Shown piece by piece: positions 13,963-20,383 of a stretch of 29,639 nt of DNA. Origin of the DNA: a virus; IMG/VR virus record IMGVR_UViG_3300030329_003825, positions 1 to 29,639 of that record. One strand, written 5' to 3'. Position numbers and translations under genes: made by a program. Under the pieces are notes generated by a model that was given only the letters and a program-made list of their open reading frames with translations, did not search any database and was not told the origin of the DNA. Position 1 is the first letter of the stretch. The number at the start of each line of letters is the position of its first letter.

Positions 13963-14029
13963 TCCGGCATCAAAAGGCTTGATAATTCACACCCAGGTTG
14001 GCGTAGGCGGTAAGCTGCCTGATGCCGGA
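13963..14029 (+). ncRNA. Candidate structured element B, 67 nt with a perfect 10-bp stem
   Basis: TCCGGCATCA (13963-13972) pairs perfectly with TGATGCCGGA (14020-14029), again around 47 bases. An inner helix GCTT/AAGC and a small CCA/TGG hairpin can be drawn. Like element A it contains GTTGGCG. The 3' arm ends nine bases before the next ATG and includes the GGA of the probable ribosome binding site. It could therefore hide the start site of the zinc-ribbon gene at 14038. Same size as its neighbour, different stem sequence. Confidence 0.45.
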
Positions 14030-14037
14030 AAGTAATT

Positions 14038-14184
14038 ATGAATTGTTGGCATTGTTCAAATGAACTTATATGGGGCGGTGACCACGACAATGAGGAAGAA
14101 ACTGGTATGATTACAAATTTAAGTTGTCCGGACGACAGTTGCCAAGCTACCGTCCTGGTTTTTTTAGATTACAAAGAAAAATAA
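14038..14184 (+). CDS. Zinc-ribbon miniprotein (48 aa)
   Basis: A short acidic protein with CWHC near the N-terminus and CPDDSC about 25 residues later, a typical four-cysteine zinc-ribbon arrangement. A WGGDH motif and an acidic linker (NEEETG) lie between them. Similar small proteins with WGGDH are common in phages, but their job is not known to me. The gene follows the two hairpin elements, ends in TAA and abuts the next ATG. Translation probably uses GGAAAG, part of which is inside the upstream stem. Confidence 0.65.
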   Translation: MNCWHCSNELIWGGDHDNEEETGMITNLSCPDDSCQATVLVFLDYKEK

Positions 14185-14358
14185 ATGACAGCTAAACAAA
14201 AAATGATAGCAATTGTTGGCAAGGCCATTGTAGATGAATTAGAACAATACGCAGATAAACAACCTAACCTTGCTAGTGAAACAGCACGATTTGAAATAAT
14301 GACTAATATTATGGATCGAGTTATCAAAGTTATAGATGATCCGGAGTTTAAATCTTGA
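14185..14358 (+). CDS. Hypothetical helical protein (57 aa)
   Basis: The ATG starts directly after the previous stop and the gene ends in a TTGA overlap with the next. The product is predicted mostly helical (AIVGKAIVDELEQYADK, then FEIMTNIMDRVIKVIDD), without cysteines or membrane spans. A ribosome site (AAAGAAA) is weak, suggesting coupling to the upstream gene. No family recognised; it is supported by tight fit into the operon. Confidence 0.55.
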   Translation: MTAKQKMIAIVGKAIVDELEQYADKQPNLASETARFEIMTNIMDRVIKVIDDPEFKS

Positions 14359-14780
14359 ACAATAAAGAATTTATAGAATTTAGAGACAAATTTGTTGCGG
14401 AAGCGTTAGATCTTAGTGATGCTAAATCTATAGAGTACACTATATCTAATGTAGACAAACATTATAATTTTAAACATGTTGCAGATAGATTAGGCATAAC
14501 ACCACAACAAGCTATGATGGTTTATGTATTAAAACATATAGATGCTATATGTAATGACGCAAAAACTGGTAAGCAGGCCAGTGATGAAACTGTGCGGAGC
14601 AGATGTCAGGATATAATGAATTATGCCATACTATACGCCTCTTTAGAACATACCAAAGGTAAAACAAATGATAATAACATTAAACGAAATGGAACAAGTA
14701 TTAGCAAAAAAAGTCGGGATACAACGCCACAAACAGAACCTAGCAAATGGAACGAACTCAGACGCAGTAGCAAAACCTGA
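14355..14780 (+). CDS. Hypothetical protein (141 aa)
   Basis: Starts with TTG overlapping the stop of the previous gene. It contains an N-terminal helical domain (about residues 1-90) with YTISNVDKHYNFKHVADRL and GITPQQAMMVYVLKHIDAI, which may hold a helix-turn-helix-like turn. A low-complexity basic tail (SKKSRDTTPQTEPSKWNELRRSSKT) overlaps the following nuclease gene by 113 bases in another frame. The tail may be a by-product of that overlap. Similar helical domains occur in phage early genes, but I cannot name a function. Confidence 0.55.
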   Translation: MNNKEFIEFRDKFVAEALDLSDAKSIEYTISNVDKHYNFKHVADRLGITPQQAMMVYVLKHIDAICNDAKTGKQASDETVRSRCQDIMNYAILYASLEHTKGKTNDNNIKRNGTSISKKSRDTTPQTEPSKWNELRRSSKT

Positions 14781-15144
14781 AAATGATATTAATGGATTTG
14801 CTGGCGAACTTGCTGTTGCTCGCGTAATCAATTCCTATCCTGATTTATCTATTGGGCCACACAGACGTGGTTACGATTTAAAGATGCGTGGTAAGCGCGG
14901 CGAAGATATTCGCATTGATGTAAAGACGACCAAACATAATCCTGGTTATTTAATTGCTAAAAAATGGCGCGAAGTGTCTGACTGTGATATGTATGTTTTG
15001 GTAAGTGGCAGAATGCCGCGTTATCAAATTATGGGATGGGTGTGGTCAATTGAATTAATCAATCCAAGTAATTTATCTGATATGGGATATGGTGAACATT
15101 ATCATATGGAACATGCACAACTCAGGGTATGGAAAATTGCATAG
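14668..15144 (+). CDS. PD-(D/E)XK nuclease-like protein (158 aa)
   Basis: The ATG has AAAGG seven bases ahead. Residues about 40-110 contain GFAGELAVARVI, GYDLKM and IRIDVKTTKH: a helix Glu, an Asp, and D-x-K of the PD-(D/E)XK fold. It then runs through YVLVSGRMPRYQIMGWVW, typical of the strands closing such folds. A short N-terminal helix (MEQVLAKKVGIQRHKQNLANG) precedes it. It resembles phage-encoded endonuclease-like proteins of unknown substrate. It is the second of four such folds in this operon. Confidence 0.65.
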   Translation: MIITLNEMEQVLAKKVGIQRHKQNLANGTNSDAVAKPENDINGFAGELAVARVINSYPDLSIGPHRRGYDLKMRGKRGEDIRIDVKTTKHNPGYLIAKKWREVSDCDMYVLVSGRMPRYQIMGWVWSIELINPSNLSDMGYGEHYHMEHAQLRVWKIA

Positions 15145-15523
15145 TCAAAATGTGGGTACTATCGGAGAATTAGCCGTGCGCCAGGAATTATTAAGACAAG
15201 GATATAAGGTATACTTGCCGGAAGTAGATATTGAGCATGTAGACTTATTAGTAGAAGTAGAAAATGGTGCTTTTAAACGTGTGCAGGTGAAAACAATTAC
15301 AAAGCTGACCACTGCTACTGCGATGCAGGTTAGATGTGTAAAATACGTTAATAGCGGACGTGTAGATGTCATAGCAGTGTATTTTGTACCGAAAAAGATA
15401 TGCGCATTTGTGCCATATAATAATGAGAAAATGATTAGTCTTGCTATTACGACTGCAAAGAATAATCAAAGATCAAAAAGACAATGGTTTTATCAATATG
15501 AGCGATTCCCGGAGTTTAGTTAA
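15113..15523 (+). CDS. PD-(D/E)XK endonuclease-like protein (136 aa)
   Basis: The ATG at 15113 (with GGAA five bases ahead) overlaps the previous gene by 32 bases; a GTG at 15152 is an alternative. The order GTIGELAVRQELLRQGYKVYLP, then DIEHVDLLVEVE, then RVQVKT gives Glu, Asp and Q-x-K of the nuclease fold, as in intron-type PDDEXK endonucleases and resolvase-like proteins. The C-terminal part includes VDVIAVYFVPKKICAFVPY. Probably a DNA-cutting or DNA-binding enzyme of recombination; the substrate is unknown. Confidence 0.65.
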   Translation: MHNSGYGKLHSQNVGTIGELAVRQELLRQGYKVYLPEVDIEHVDLLVEVENGAFKRVQVKTITKLTTATAMQVRCVKYVNSGRVDVIAVYFVPKKICAFVPYNNEKMISLAITTAKNNQRSKRQWFYQYERFPEFS

Positions 15524-16301
15524 TTTAAAAGTAATATCACTTGGTCTTGGTGTACAGTCAACAGCAATGTACATGATGAGTTCTTTAGGATATATAGAAA
15601 GAGCAGATCATGCAGTGTTTGCTGACCCTGGTGCAGAATTACCTATGACTTATAAAATATTAGAATATTTAAAAGACTGGGGCAAATACAATAATGGCAT
15701 TCCTATACATGTTAATGCTGAAAAAAACTTATACAAAGATTTATTAAATCAAACAAATAGTACAGGTCAGCGTTTTGCAAGCATACCTGCATTTAGTGAA
15801 AATGGTGGCATGATACGTAGGCAATGTACAAAAGAATATAAAATTGATCCGGTTATAAAAGAGATAAGAAAACTATATGGATTAAAACCAAGAAAGCGCA
15901 TGCCTATGACTCAAGTGTGGCTTGGTATTAGTATGGATGAGATTGAACGAATGAAAGTATCACAGCTACCACGCATTGAATATTATTATCCATTAATAGA
16001 AGAACGCATGTCTCGCAGTGAGTGTATATCATTTTTTAAAGACCGCAATTTTCCTGTGCCGCCAAAATCATCCTGTGTTTTTTGTCCGTACCACAGCAAT
16101 AAGAATTGGAAAGAATTAAAAGAAAAGTTGCCTGATGAATTTGCAAAAGCTGTTAAAATAGATGAAGCAATTCGTGATAGCAGTAAAAAAGGTGTTAAAG
16201 AACCAATTTATCTGCATCGCTCCTGCACACCACTTGAGCGTGTAGATTTTGGTGACCAGTTAGAAATGTTTATGTGTGAAGAAGGTTTTTGCGGATTATG
16301 A
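15498..16301 (+). CDS. PAPS-reductase-like (PP-loop) protein (267 aa)
   Basis: VISLGLGVQSTAMYMMSSLG near the N-terminus is a PP-loop (S-x-G-x-[DQ]-S) as in PAPS reductase/adenine-nucleotide alpha-hydrolases. VFADPGAELP follows, and later RRQCTKEYKI and SCVFCPYHSNKNW, both typical of the phage members. C-terminal cysteines (RSC and CEEGFC) may bind a metal or Fe-S cluster. The ATG at 15498 is inside the previous gene; further upstream starts lack support. These proteins activate a substrate with ATP; whether sulfate reduction, nucleic-acid sulfur modification or another reaction is meant here is unknown. Confidence 0.75.
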   Translation: MSDSRSLVNLKVISLGLGVQSTAMYMMSSLGYIERADHAVFADPGAELPMTYKILEYLKDWGKYNNGIPIHVNAEKNLYKDLLNQTNSTGQRFASIPAFSENGGMIRRQCTKEYKIDPVIKEIRKLYGLKPRKRMPMTQVWLGISMDEIERMKVSQLPRIEYYYPLIEERMSRSECISFFKDRNFPVPPKSSCVFCPYHSNKNWKELKEKLPDEFAKAVKIDEAIRDSSKKGVKEPIYLHRSCTPLERVDFGDQLEMFMCEEGFCGL

Positions 16302-16507
16302 ACCACTACGCAGGAAGCATATCATTTGACAATGACCAAGGTGAGTGGGAAGACTGGATCGTGACGGCAATGGATTATAAAACATTGGTTGAAAAAATGA
16401 TTAGAGCCAAATCTATGCGCAAGAATGCAGAAGTGCATTTTGCAGTGCTAAAAATGGGTAAAAAAGAATTTGACATAACAGAAAAGGTGAGAAGTGAATG
16501 CCAATAA
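16298..16507 (+). CDS. Hypothetical protein (69 aa)
   Basis: Chosen start is the ATGA overlap at 16298; an upstream TTG is possible but unneeded. The product is a small acidic-to-basic protein: NHYAGSISFDNDQGEWEDW, then a helix DYKTLVEKMIRAKSMRK and a strand VHFAVLKMGKKEF. No known motif. Its end overlaps the starts of two ORFs in other frames (16494 and 16498). Confidence 0.55.
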   Translation: MNHYAGSISFDNDQGEWEDWIVTAMDYKTLVEKMIRAKSMRKNAEVHFAVLKMGKKEFDITEKVRSECQ

Positions 16508-16769
16508 CAAAACATCACAAGAAAAAATACCCGAACTCAGAATGGGTGCGGAGAAGAAACATACGTCGGGCAGCACAACGCCTAGCTTCAAAACTAGATA
16601 CATCCGACATTGCGGTGGATACGCTGGATTCCACGAAAAACTTGGAAGAAGTGCATTCTTCATCAGTGAAACCGAAACAAAAAGGCTTGTGGCAAAGAAG
16701 CATGGGCGCAATAAAGCGTGCTTTTGCGGGTCAGAGAGGAAGCTAAAGAAATGTTGCCTAATTGGGTAA
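16494..16769 (+). CDS. SEC-C zinc-binding motif protein (91 aa)
   Basis: GTG start overlapping the previous gene by 14 bases. The C-terminal 22 residues, GRNKACFCGSERKLKKCC, form a clear SEC-C motif (C-x-C-x8-C-C), a zinc-binding end known from SecA and many other proteins. The preceding segment (TRYIRHCGGYAGFHEKLGRSAFF) is unusual. An ORF in the +1 frame covers nearly the whole gene (16498-16746). The SEC-C motif makes this frame the better supported of the two, although both may be used. Function unknown; zinc-mediated protein or nucleic-acid contact is plausible. Confidence 0.6.
   Translation: MNANNKTSQEKIPELRMGAEKKHTSGSTTPSFKTRYIRHCGGYAGFHEKLGRSAFFISETETKRLVAKKHGRNKACFCGSERKLKKCCLIG
16498..16746 (+). 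CDS. Overlapping-frame basic protein (82 aa), possibly real
   Basis: This ATG frame lies almost entirely inside the SEC-C gene. It has its own start with AAGGTGAG 8-10 bases ahead. It opens with a plausible basic leader (MPITKHHKKKYPNSEWVRRR) that looks like the start of small phage DNA-associated proteins, while the second half is Ser/Lys-rich and unremarkable. Uninterrupted openness of two frames over about 250 bases in AT-rich DNA is unlikely by chance but does not prove translation. Either frame could be the conserved one. Confidence 0.35.
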   Translation: MPITKHHKKKYPNSEWVRRRNIRRAAQRLASKLDTSDIAVDTLDSTKNLEEVHSSSVKPKQKGLWQRSMGAIKRAFAGQRGS

Positions 16770-17017
16770 TCCGAGATAAAACAATTAAAGAACTATATGA
16801 GGGTAGGGTAAATTCTATCAAAGAAAAACGAGGTAGAAAGCTGCGAGTAGATAAGTTAATTAAAGCATGCCCAGTATGCAAAAGAACTTATGAGTCAGTT
16901 AATCCTAATAAGAATTGCGGAAAATCTATTATGTATTATAAGGTAGGTCACATACCTACATATGGTAAGAAAAAAGTAACTTGTAAAGAATGTGAGGGTA
17001 ATAATGGGAAAATTTGA
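16751..17017 (+). CDS. Zinc-ribbon protein (88 aa)
   Basis: The ATG at 16751 has AGAGGA about ten bases ahead; an upstream GTG frame is less likely. After a helical basic N-terminus (KTIKELYEGRVNSIKEKRGRK) the protein has CPVC (about residues 40-43), another Cys in NCGK and a final CKEC pair: a treble-clef-like zinc-binding set. GHIPTYGKKKVTC resembles nuclease-adjacent HNH/zinc-ribbon segments, but no catalytic HNH residues are present. It overlaps the next gene by 14 bases. Function unknown, nucleic-acid binding likely. Confidence 0.6.
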   Translation: MLPNWVIRDKTIKELYEGRVNSIKEKRGRKLRVDKLIKACPVCKRTYESVNPNKNCGKSIMYYKVGHIPTYGKKKVTCKECEGNNGKI

Positions 17018-17657
17018 TTTGCACGGCGCTAAATATATTAATAAAGATGGCAAGAGAGTGCCAAGCGTTACAACAATTATTAGTCAACAATTAGGCTGGA
17101 ATAAGCAGGCTTTAATTGGCTGGACTAAACGTATGATGCTTGGTGGCCAGGATAGTGATAAAGTATTAGATGAAGCTTCACAAATTGGCACATTATTGCA
17201 TCTATTAATTGAAGCGCATCAACAAGGGTTTGATGTAGATACAAAGGACTTCAGTTATAACCAGGAAAAAGCTGCGATGAAAGCTTATGCAGGTTATTTA
17301 GAGTGGTATCAAAAGAAAAACTTTAAGTCACTTAAAAATGAAGTGGTGCTAGTTAATGAAGAACTTCAAGTAGGTGGCACAATAGATAGTATTGGTAAAA
17401 TGGGTGACGATCTTGTTGTAGTAGATTGGAAAACAAGTAAATATTTATATGCAGAAAACAAACTACAGCTTGCTGCTTACACGTATATGTTTGAACAAGC
17501 GCAACCAAAGGCTAATGTAGCGTATGGGCTTGTGATGCGTTTTGGTAAAGATGACGGCAAATTTCATCAGCACGTTGTCAAGAGAGAGAAATTAGAAACC
17601 GGGATTGAAATATTTAAAGCGTTAATAAAGATCTCGCAACTTAAATCACAGCTTTGA
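17004..17657 (+). CDS. RecB/Cas4-like PD-(D/E)XK exonuclease (217 aa)
   Basis: ATG at 17004 with GAGGG ahead; a GTG 12 bases upstream is an alternative. Motifs in order: PSVTTII near the N-terminus, then G-x-LLHLLIEAH (His), NEVVLV, VGGTIDSIG (Asp), VVVDWKTSK (D-x-K) and LQLAAYTYMF (Q-x-x-x-Y). This is the Cas4/RecB-nuclease signature without a cysteine Fe-S cluster. It is followed by the primase-helicase at a TTGA overlap. Such phage enzymes act in recombination or DNA end processing. Confidence 0.8.
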   Translation: MGKFDLHGAKYINKDGKRVPSVTTIISQQLGWNKQALIGWTKRMMLGGQDSDKVLDEASQIGTLLHLLIEAHQQGFDVDTKDFSYNQEKAAMKAYAGYLEWYQKKNFKSLKNEVVLVNEELQVGGTIDSIGKMGDDLVVVDWKTSKYLYAENKLQLAAYTYMFEQAQPKANVAYGLVMRFGKDDGKFHQHVVKREKLETGIEIFKALIKISQLKSQL

Positions 17658-19513
17658 TCCGGCCGTCAGAGATTTTCTCTGAGATAAACTCAGTTGGAAA
17701 TCGTGCGCGTTGTCCAAGGTGCGGTGATGGCAAAAAAAATTATCCGGTACAAATTGAGCCGGATCACGCTTTTTGTCACCGCTGCAATCATACCTGGTGG
17801 TTTGAAGATAATAAAAAATATGATCTTGTTGCTAAACCGCCAAAAGTAAAAGAACCATTATATATTAAAAGTAATGGTGCAGTAAAAGAGTCCGATTACA
17901 CTACTCACCGCGCTAATTTTCTTGAGCATAGTGACTTTGTCATAAAAAAATTATCATTACCCTGGAATAAACATTGCCTAAAAGAACGATATGGTATTGG
18001 CGTACGAAACAATCAAGATGAGATGCAATTGGTATTTCGCATCAACAATCATCATATTAAAAGACATAAAGGCCAGCAATTTGGTAATGCAGAGTGTAAA
18101 ATATACCCGGATATCGCAAATATAGACCCGAAAGGCACGCTACTTATTTGTGAGGGTGAAAAAGATGCCGTTAGTGCAGGATGTTATGGATTCCCGGCCA
18201 TTTCATTCACTTCAGGTGCTAACGGCATCCCTAAAGATCTAACCATCCTGGATGAATATAAAAATATAGTCATATGTTACGACAATGATGAAAGTGGTAA
18301 AAAAGGTGCAAAAAAACTTGCAAATGCATTGTTTAATATTGACAGACAAATAAAGATATTAACTTTGCCTGACGAAATGGACATTACAGATTATTTTGTT
18401 GCAGGCTTTACAGCAGACGATTTACTACAATTAATTGATGCCAGTAAAATATTTGGTGAAAGTCCGGTAGATCTTGGTGGTGACCCGGTATATGGAGTAT
18501 TGGATTTTATTGACACGTTTAAAGACGAAGTCAAATATATTTGTGACGAAATATTATTAGAAGATGGCCGCACTAGTGTTGCCGGCGGTACAAACGTAGG
18601 CAAATCACTATTTGCACTACAATTTGCTTTGTGCGTGTCAATGGGAGTGCCATTTATGCATTTTCAAGTACCATTGCCAAGACGTGTATTATTAGTGCAA
18701 TTTGAAATGATGGATGCTATGATGACGCAGCGTATCACCTCTATGATGAACGCATTGCTAGATAAATACCCTGACCGCAAATATATTATGGCGCAAAACC
18801 TGGATATTATTAGTGCGGATCAAAAACAATTGTTTGAAGACTCATATAAAAGTATTGAGGGTAACCTAAAAGCTGCAAAAAAACCCTATGACGTATTAAT
18901 TATAGACAATTTGTACACTAGTACTGCCGTAGACACGGTGAAAAATGACCAGCTGCGCAATTTATTAGAGACAATACAAACGCTAAAAGAAAAATATAAA
19001 CTTGCCGTTATGGTTGTTGCACATCATAAAAAGATGGCCGAAAAACAAATACCGCTAGACTCATCAATGGTTTTTGGCGGTTCATTTTACTCATTTTGGC
19101 TGGATAACTTGATACAACTTGCTAGTACTTTTAATGAAAAGCTAAAAGTGATGAAGATTACAAAGACCAGGACTAATAGCGAATTTCACAATGTGCCGCT
19201 AGGTATTAAATTAATGGATGGCGAAAATCGCTTACATTATGAGTACTTACAACCACTTCCAAAAGGTGAAATATTTTGGTATAAAGAACGTGAGGAAACT
19301 AGCGAGGATCGTGTTTTAGATAATCTTAATACAATGGGTGACAACTTTACGTATGACGATATGGCAAAAAGTTTGAAGTTAACGCTTAATATTACTAGTA
19401 GCGCAAGTGTTAGTGCCTGGCTTAAAAAATTATTAAAACAGCAAAGAATTATTAAGATTGAACGCGGAATTTATGCGAAAAATAAGACAGATATTGAAAA
19501 TATGTTAGATTAA
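17654..19513 (+). CDS. Primase-helicase, TOPRIM plus RecA-like ATPase (619 aa)
   Basis: TTG start in a TTGA overlap. Zinc finger C20-x2-C23 and C41-x2-C44 (CPRCG, CHRC), as in phage primases. TOPRIM domain: LLICEGEKDAVSAG (about 163-176) and ICYDNDESGKKG (about 207-218). Then a RepA/RecA-like ATPase with Walker A GGTNVGKS (about 310-318) and Walker B VLIIDNL (about 413), plus MVVAHHKK. The end (about 555-619) looks like a winged helix (YDDMAKSL, SAWLKKLLKQQRIIKIERGIY). It would unwind DNA and lay down primers. The palindromic repeats right after it suggest a nearby origin. Confidence 0.85.
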   Translation: MIRPSEIFSEINSVGNRARCPRCGDGKKNYPVQIEPDHAFCHRCNHTWWFEDNKKYDLVAKPPKVKEPLYIKSNGAVKESDYTTHRANFLEHSDFVIKKLSLPWNKHCLKERYGIGVRNNQDEMQLVFRINNHHIKRHKGQQFGNAECKIYPDIANIDPKGTLLICEGEKDAVSAGCYGFPAISFTSGANGIPKDLTILDEYKNIVICYDNDESGKKGAKKLANALFNIDRQIKILTLPDEMDITDYFVAGFTADDLLQLIDASKIFGESPVDLGGDPVYGVLDFIDTFKDEVKYICDEILLEDGRTSVAGGTNVGKSLFALQFALCVSMGVPFMHFQVPLPRRVLLVQFEMMDAMMTQRITSMMNALLDKYPDRKYIMAQNLDIISADQKQLFEDSYKSIEGNLKAAKKPYDVLIIDNLYTSTAVDTVKNDQLRNLLETIQTLKEKYKLAVMVVAHHKKMAEKQIPLDSSMVFGGSFYSFWLDNLIQLASTFNEKLKVMKITKTRTNSEFHNVPLGIKLMDGENRLHYEYLQPLPKGEIFWYKEREETSEDRVLDNLNTMGDNFTYDDMAKSLKLTLNITSSASVSAWLKKLLKQQRIIKIERGIYAKNKTDIENMLD

Positions 19514-19600
19514 CCGACACGCAGGAAAACTAAAGAAACTAAAGTAGTGTAAACACTTACTTTACTTACTTTACTTACTTTAGGTTTATTTAGTGTCGGT
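19513..19600 (+). repeat. Iteron-like palindromic region, possible replication origin
   Basis: An 88-base region just after the primase stop. ACCGACAC (19513-19520) pairs with GTGTCGGT (19593-19600). Between them AAACTAAAG is repeated twice in tandem (19527-19544) and CTTACTTTA three times in tandem (19556-19582). The second set is an imperfect inverse of the first, centred on AGTGTAAACACT. AT-rich, directly repeated 9-mers near a primase-helicase fit a theta-type origin or regulator array. A role as attenuator or operator is equally open. Confidence 0.5.
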
Positions 19601-19607
19601 GTGAACA
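19548..19607 (+). promoter_or_regulatory. Two TGTRAACA operator-like sites before the gene at 19613
   Basis: TGTAAACA (19548-19555, centre of the palindrome) and TGTGAACA (19600-19607, abutting the outer inverted repeat) match the motif found at the integrase/regulator control region and in the 23423-23738 region. Both lie upstream of the small gene at 19613. Their presence suggests that the phage repressor also acts here. Binding is inferred from motif identity only. Confidence 0.45.
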
Positions 19608-19612
19608 CTTTT

Positions 19613-19825
19613 ATGCAAAAAATGGATTTTATATACAAATGTCATTTATCGGATCAAGTTGATCAAACTTGTATTTTTGCAAAGCCGGTAAAAGATACAA
19701 TTTATTGTAAGGCAATTGGAAATTGGTGGAAAAATTGGGATGTCAAATTGTTAGACAAATGTTTTAAAAAAATGAAAGCCAGGGATAGATTATTGTGGCG
19801 CAATAGATTATTAAAAAAACCCTGA
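19613..19825 (+). CDS. Hypothetical protein (70 aa)
   Basis: A small, basic protein with three cysteines (KCHLS, TCIFAK, YCKAI), two tryptophan pairs (NWWKNW) and a Lys/Arg-rich end (RDRLLWRNRLLKKP). A GTG start at 19601 would run over the operator-like site; the ATG at 19613 is preferred, though without a clear ribosome binding site. It is the last rightward gene before the bidirectional terminator. Function unknown. Confidence 0.5.
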   Translation: MQKMDFIYKCHLSDQVDQTCIFAKPVKDTIYCKAIGNWWKNWDVKLLDKCFKKMKARDRLLWRNRLLKKP

Positions 19826-19881
19826 CCATAATAATATTAAAATGGGTGTGCTGCACAAACTAATACAATGTTATTGCAAAC

Positions 19882-19915
19882 AAAAAAAAAGCCGCATTGC
19901 TGCGGCTCTTCTTTT
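19882..19915 (+). terminator. Bidirectional intrinsic terminator
   Basis: GCCGCA (19891-19896), loop TTGC, TGCGGC (19901-19906): a six-base GC-rich hairpin flanked by nine A on the left and TCTTCTTTT on the right. Read leftward it has a perfect run of U after the stem; read rightward the U-tract is interrupted. It sits between the last rightward gene and the last leftward gene, and serves both convergent operons. Confidence 0.85.
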
Positions 19916-19924
19916 ATGGGGATG

Positions 19925-20218
19925 CTAATCATCATAATTATCTAAATTTGTAGCATTGTAGTAATTTTCATTTTTTTGATCATCCCATACGTTTTCGCGA
20001 GTGTGTGTTTGTTTTATTCTACCTTTTGCAGAACTTATATTTGCACTTGCATCAAACATATCTGTAATTGCGCCTAATCTAATATATTGTAAATTAAACT
20101 CAGCTTCGTATAAATCAGTTTTAAAGTCATCAACTGCTTTGATTAACTTCTTTTGTTGCCTGGCCAGGTATTGTATGTCCTGATCTTTTTGTGTTTTTGT
20201 TTTCTTTTTTATAGCCAT
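19925..20218 (-). CDS. Hypothetical helical protein (97 aa), last of the leftward operon
   Basis: Ribosome site AAAGGAAA precedes the ATG. The product opens with a basic stretch (MAIKKKTKTQKDQD), continues in long helices (IQYLARQQKKLIKAVDDFKTDLYEAEF) and ends acidic (NATNLDNYDD). It is coiled-coil-like without catalytic motifs. As the last leftward gene it is followed by the terminator at 19882-19915. No family is recognised. Confidence 0.6.
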   Translation of the reverse strand: MAIKKKTKTQKDQDIQYLARQQKKLIKAVDDFKTDLYEAEFNLQYIRLGAITDMFDASANISSAKGRIKQTHTRENVWDDQKNENYYNATNLDNYDD

Positions 20219-20236
20219 TGCTATTTCCTTTCTTGT

Positions 20237-20383
20237 TTATTTTATAACTTTGCCACACTTAGAACACATATTATCTTTAAGTTCTGAATAATCAAAATAG
20301 CTATCACATTCTGAGCAAATACTATCTTTTATCATATCTAAAGCCTCAATGTCTGCTAGTGCTGATTGTTTTTTAATATCCAA
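20237..20383 (-). CDS. Zinc-ribbon miniprotein (48 aa)
   Basis: The start I prefer is a TTG at 20383, with AGAGGCAG eight bases ahead; a longer form would begin at an ATG at 20431 and overlap the upstream gene by 59 bases. A short helix (ALADIEALDMIKDS) precedes CSECDSYFDYSELKDNMCSKCG. The four cysteines (C-x2-C, C-x2-C, 13 residues apart) are a typical zinc ribbon. Probably DNA- or protein-binding. Start choice is uncertain. Confidence 0.55.
   Translation of the reverse strand: MDIKKQSALADIEALDMIKDSICSECDSYFDYSELKDNMCSKCGKVIK

Noticed and set aside
13891-14029. Hammerhead or other self-cleaving ribozyme
   Set aside because: A CTGATG and a GAAA occur near stems, but not in the arrangement CUGANGA - stem - GAAA - stem - UH needed for a hammerhead; no other ribozyme core was recognised.
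13862-14035. 57-codon frame (starting MCFAWNKHLK) across the two hairpin elements
   Set aside because: No ribosome binding site, start inside the preceding gene, low-complexity Ser/Lys/Asn content, and the bases are better explained by the paired 10-bp stems. It remains possible, but unsupported.
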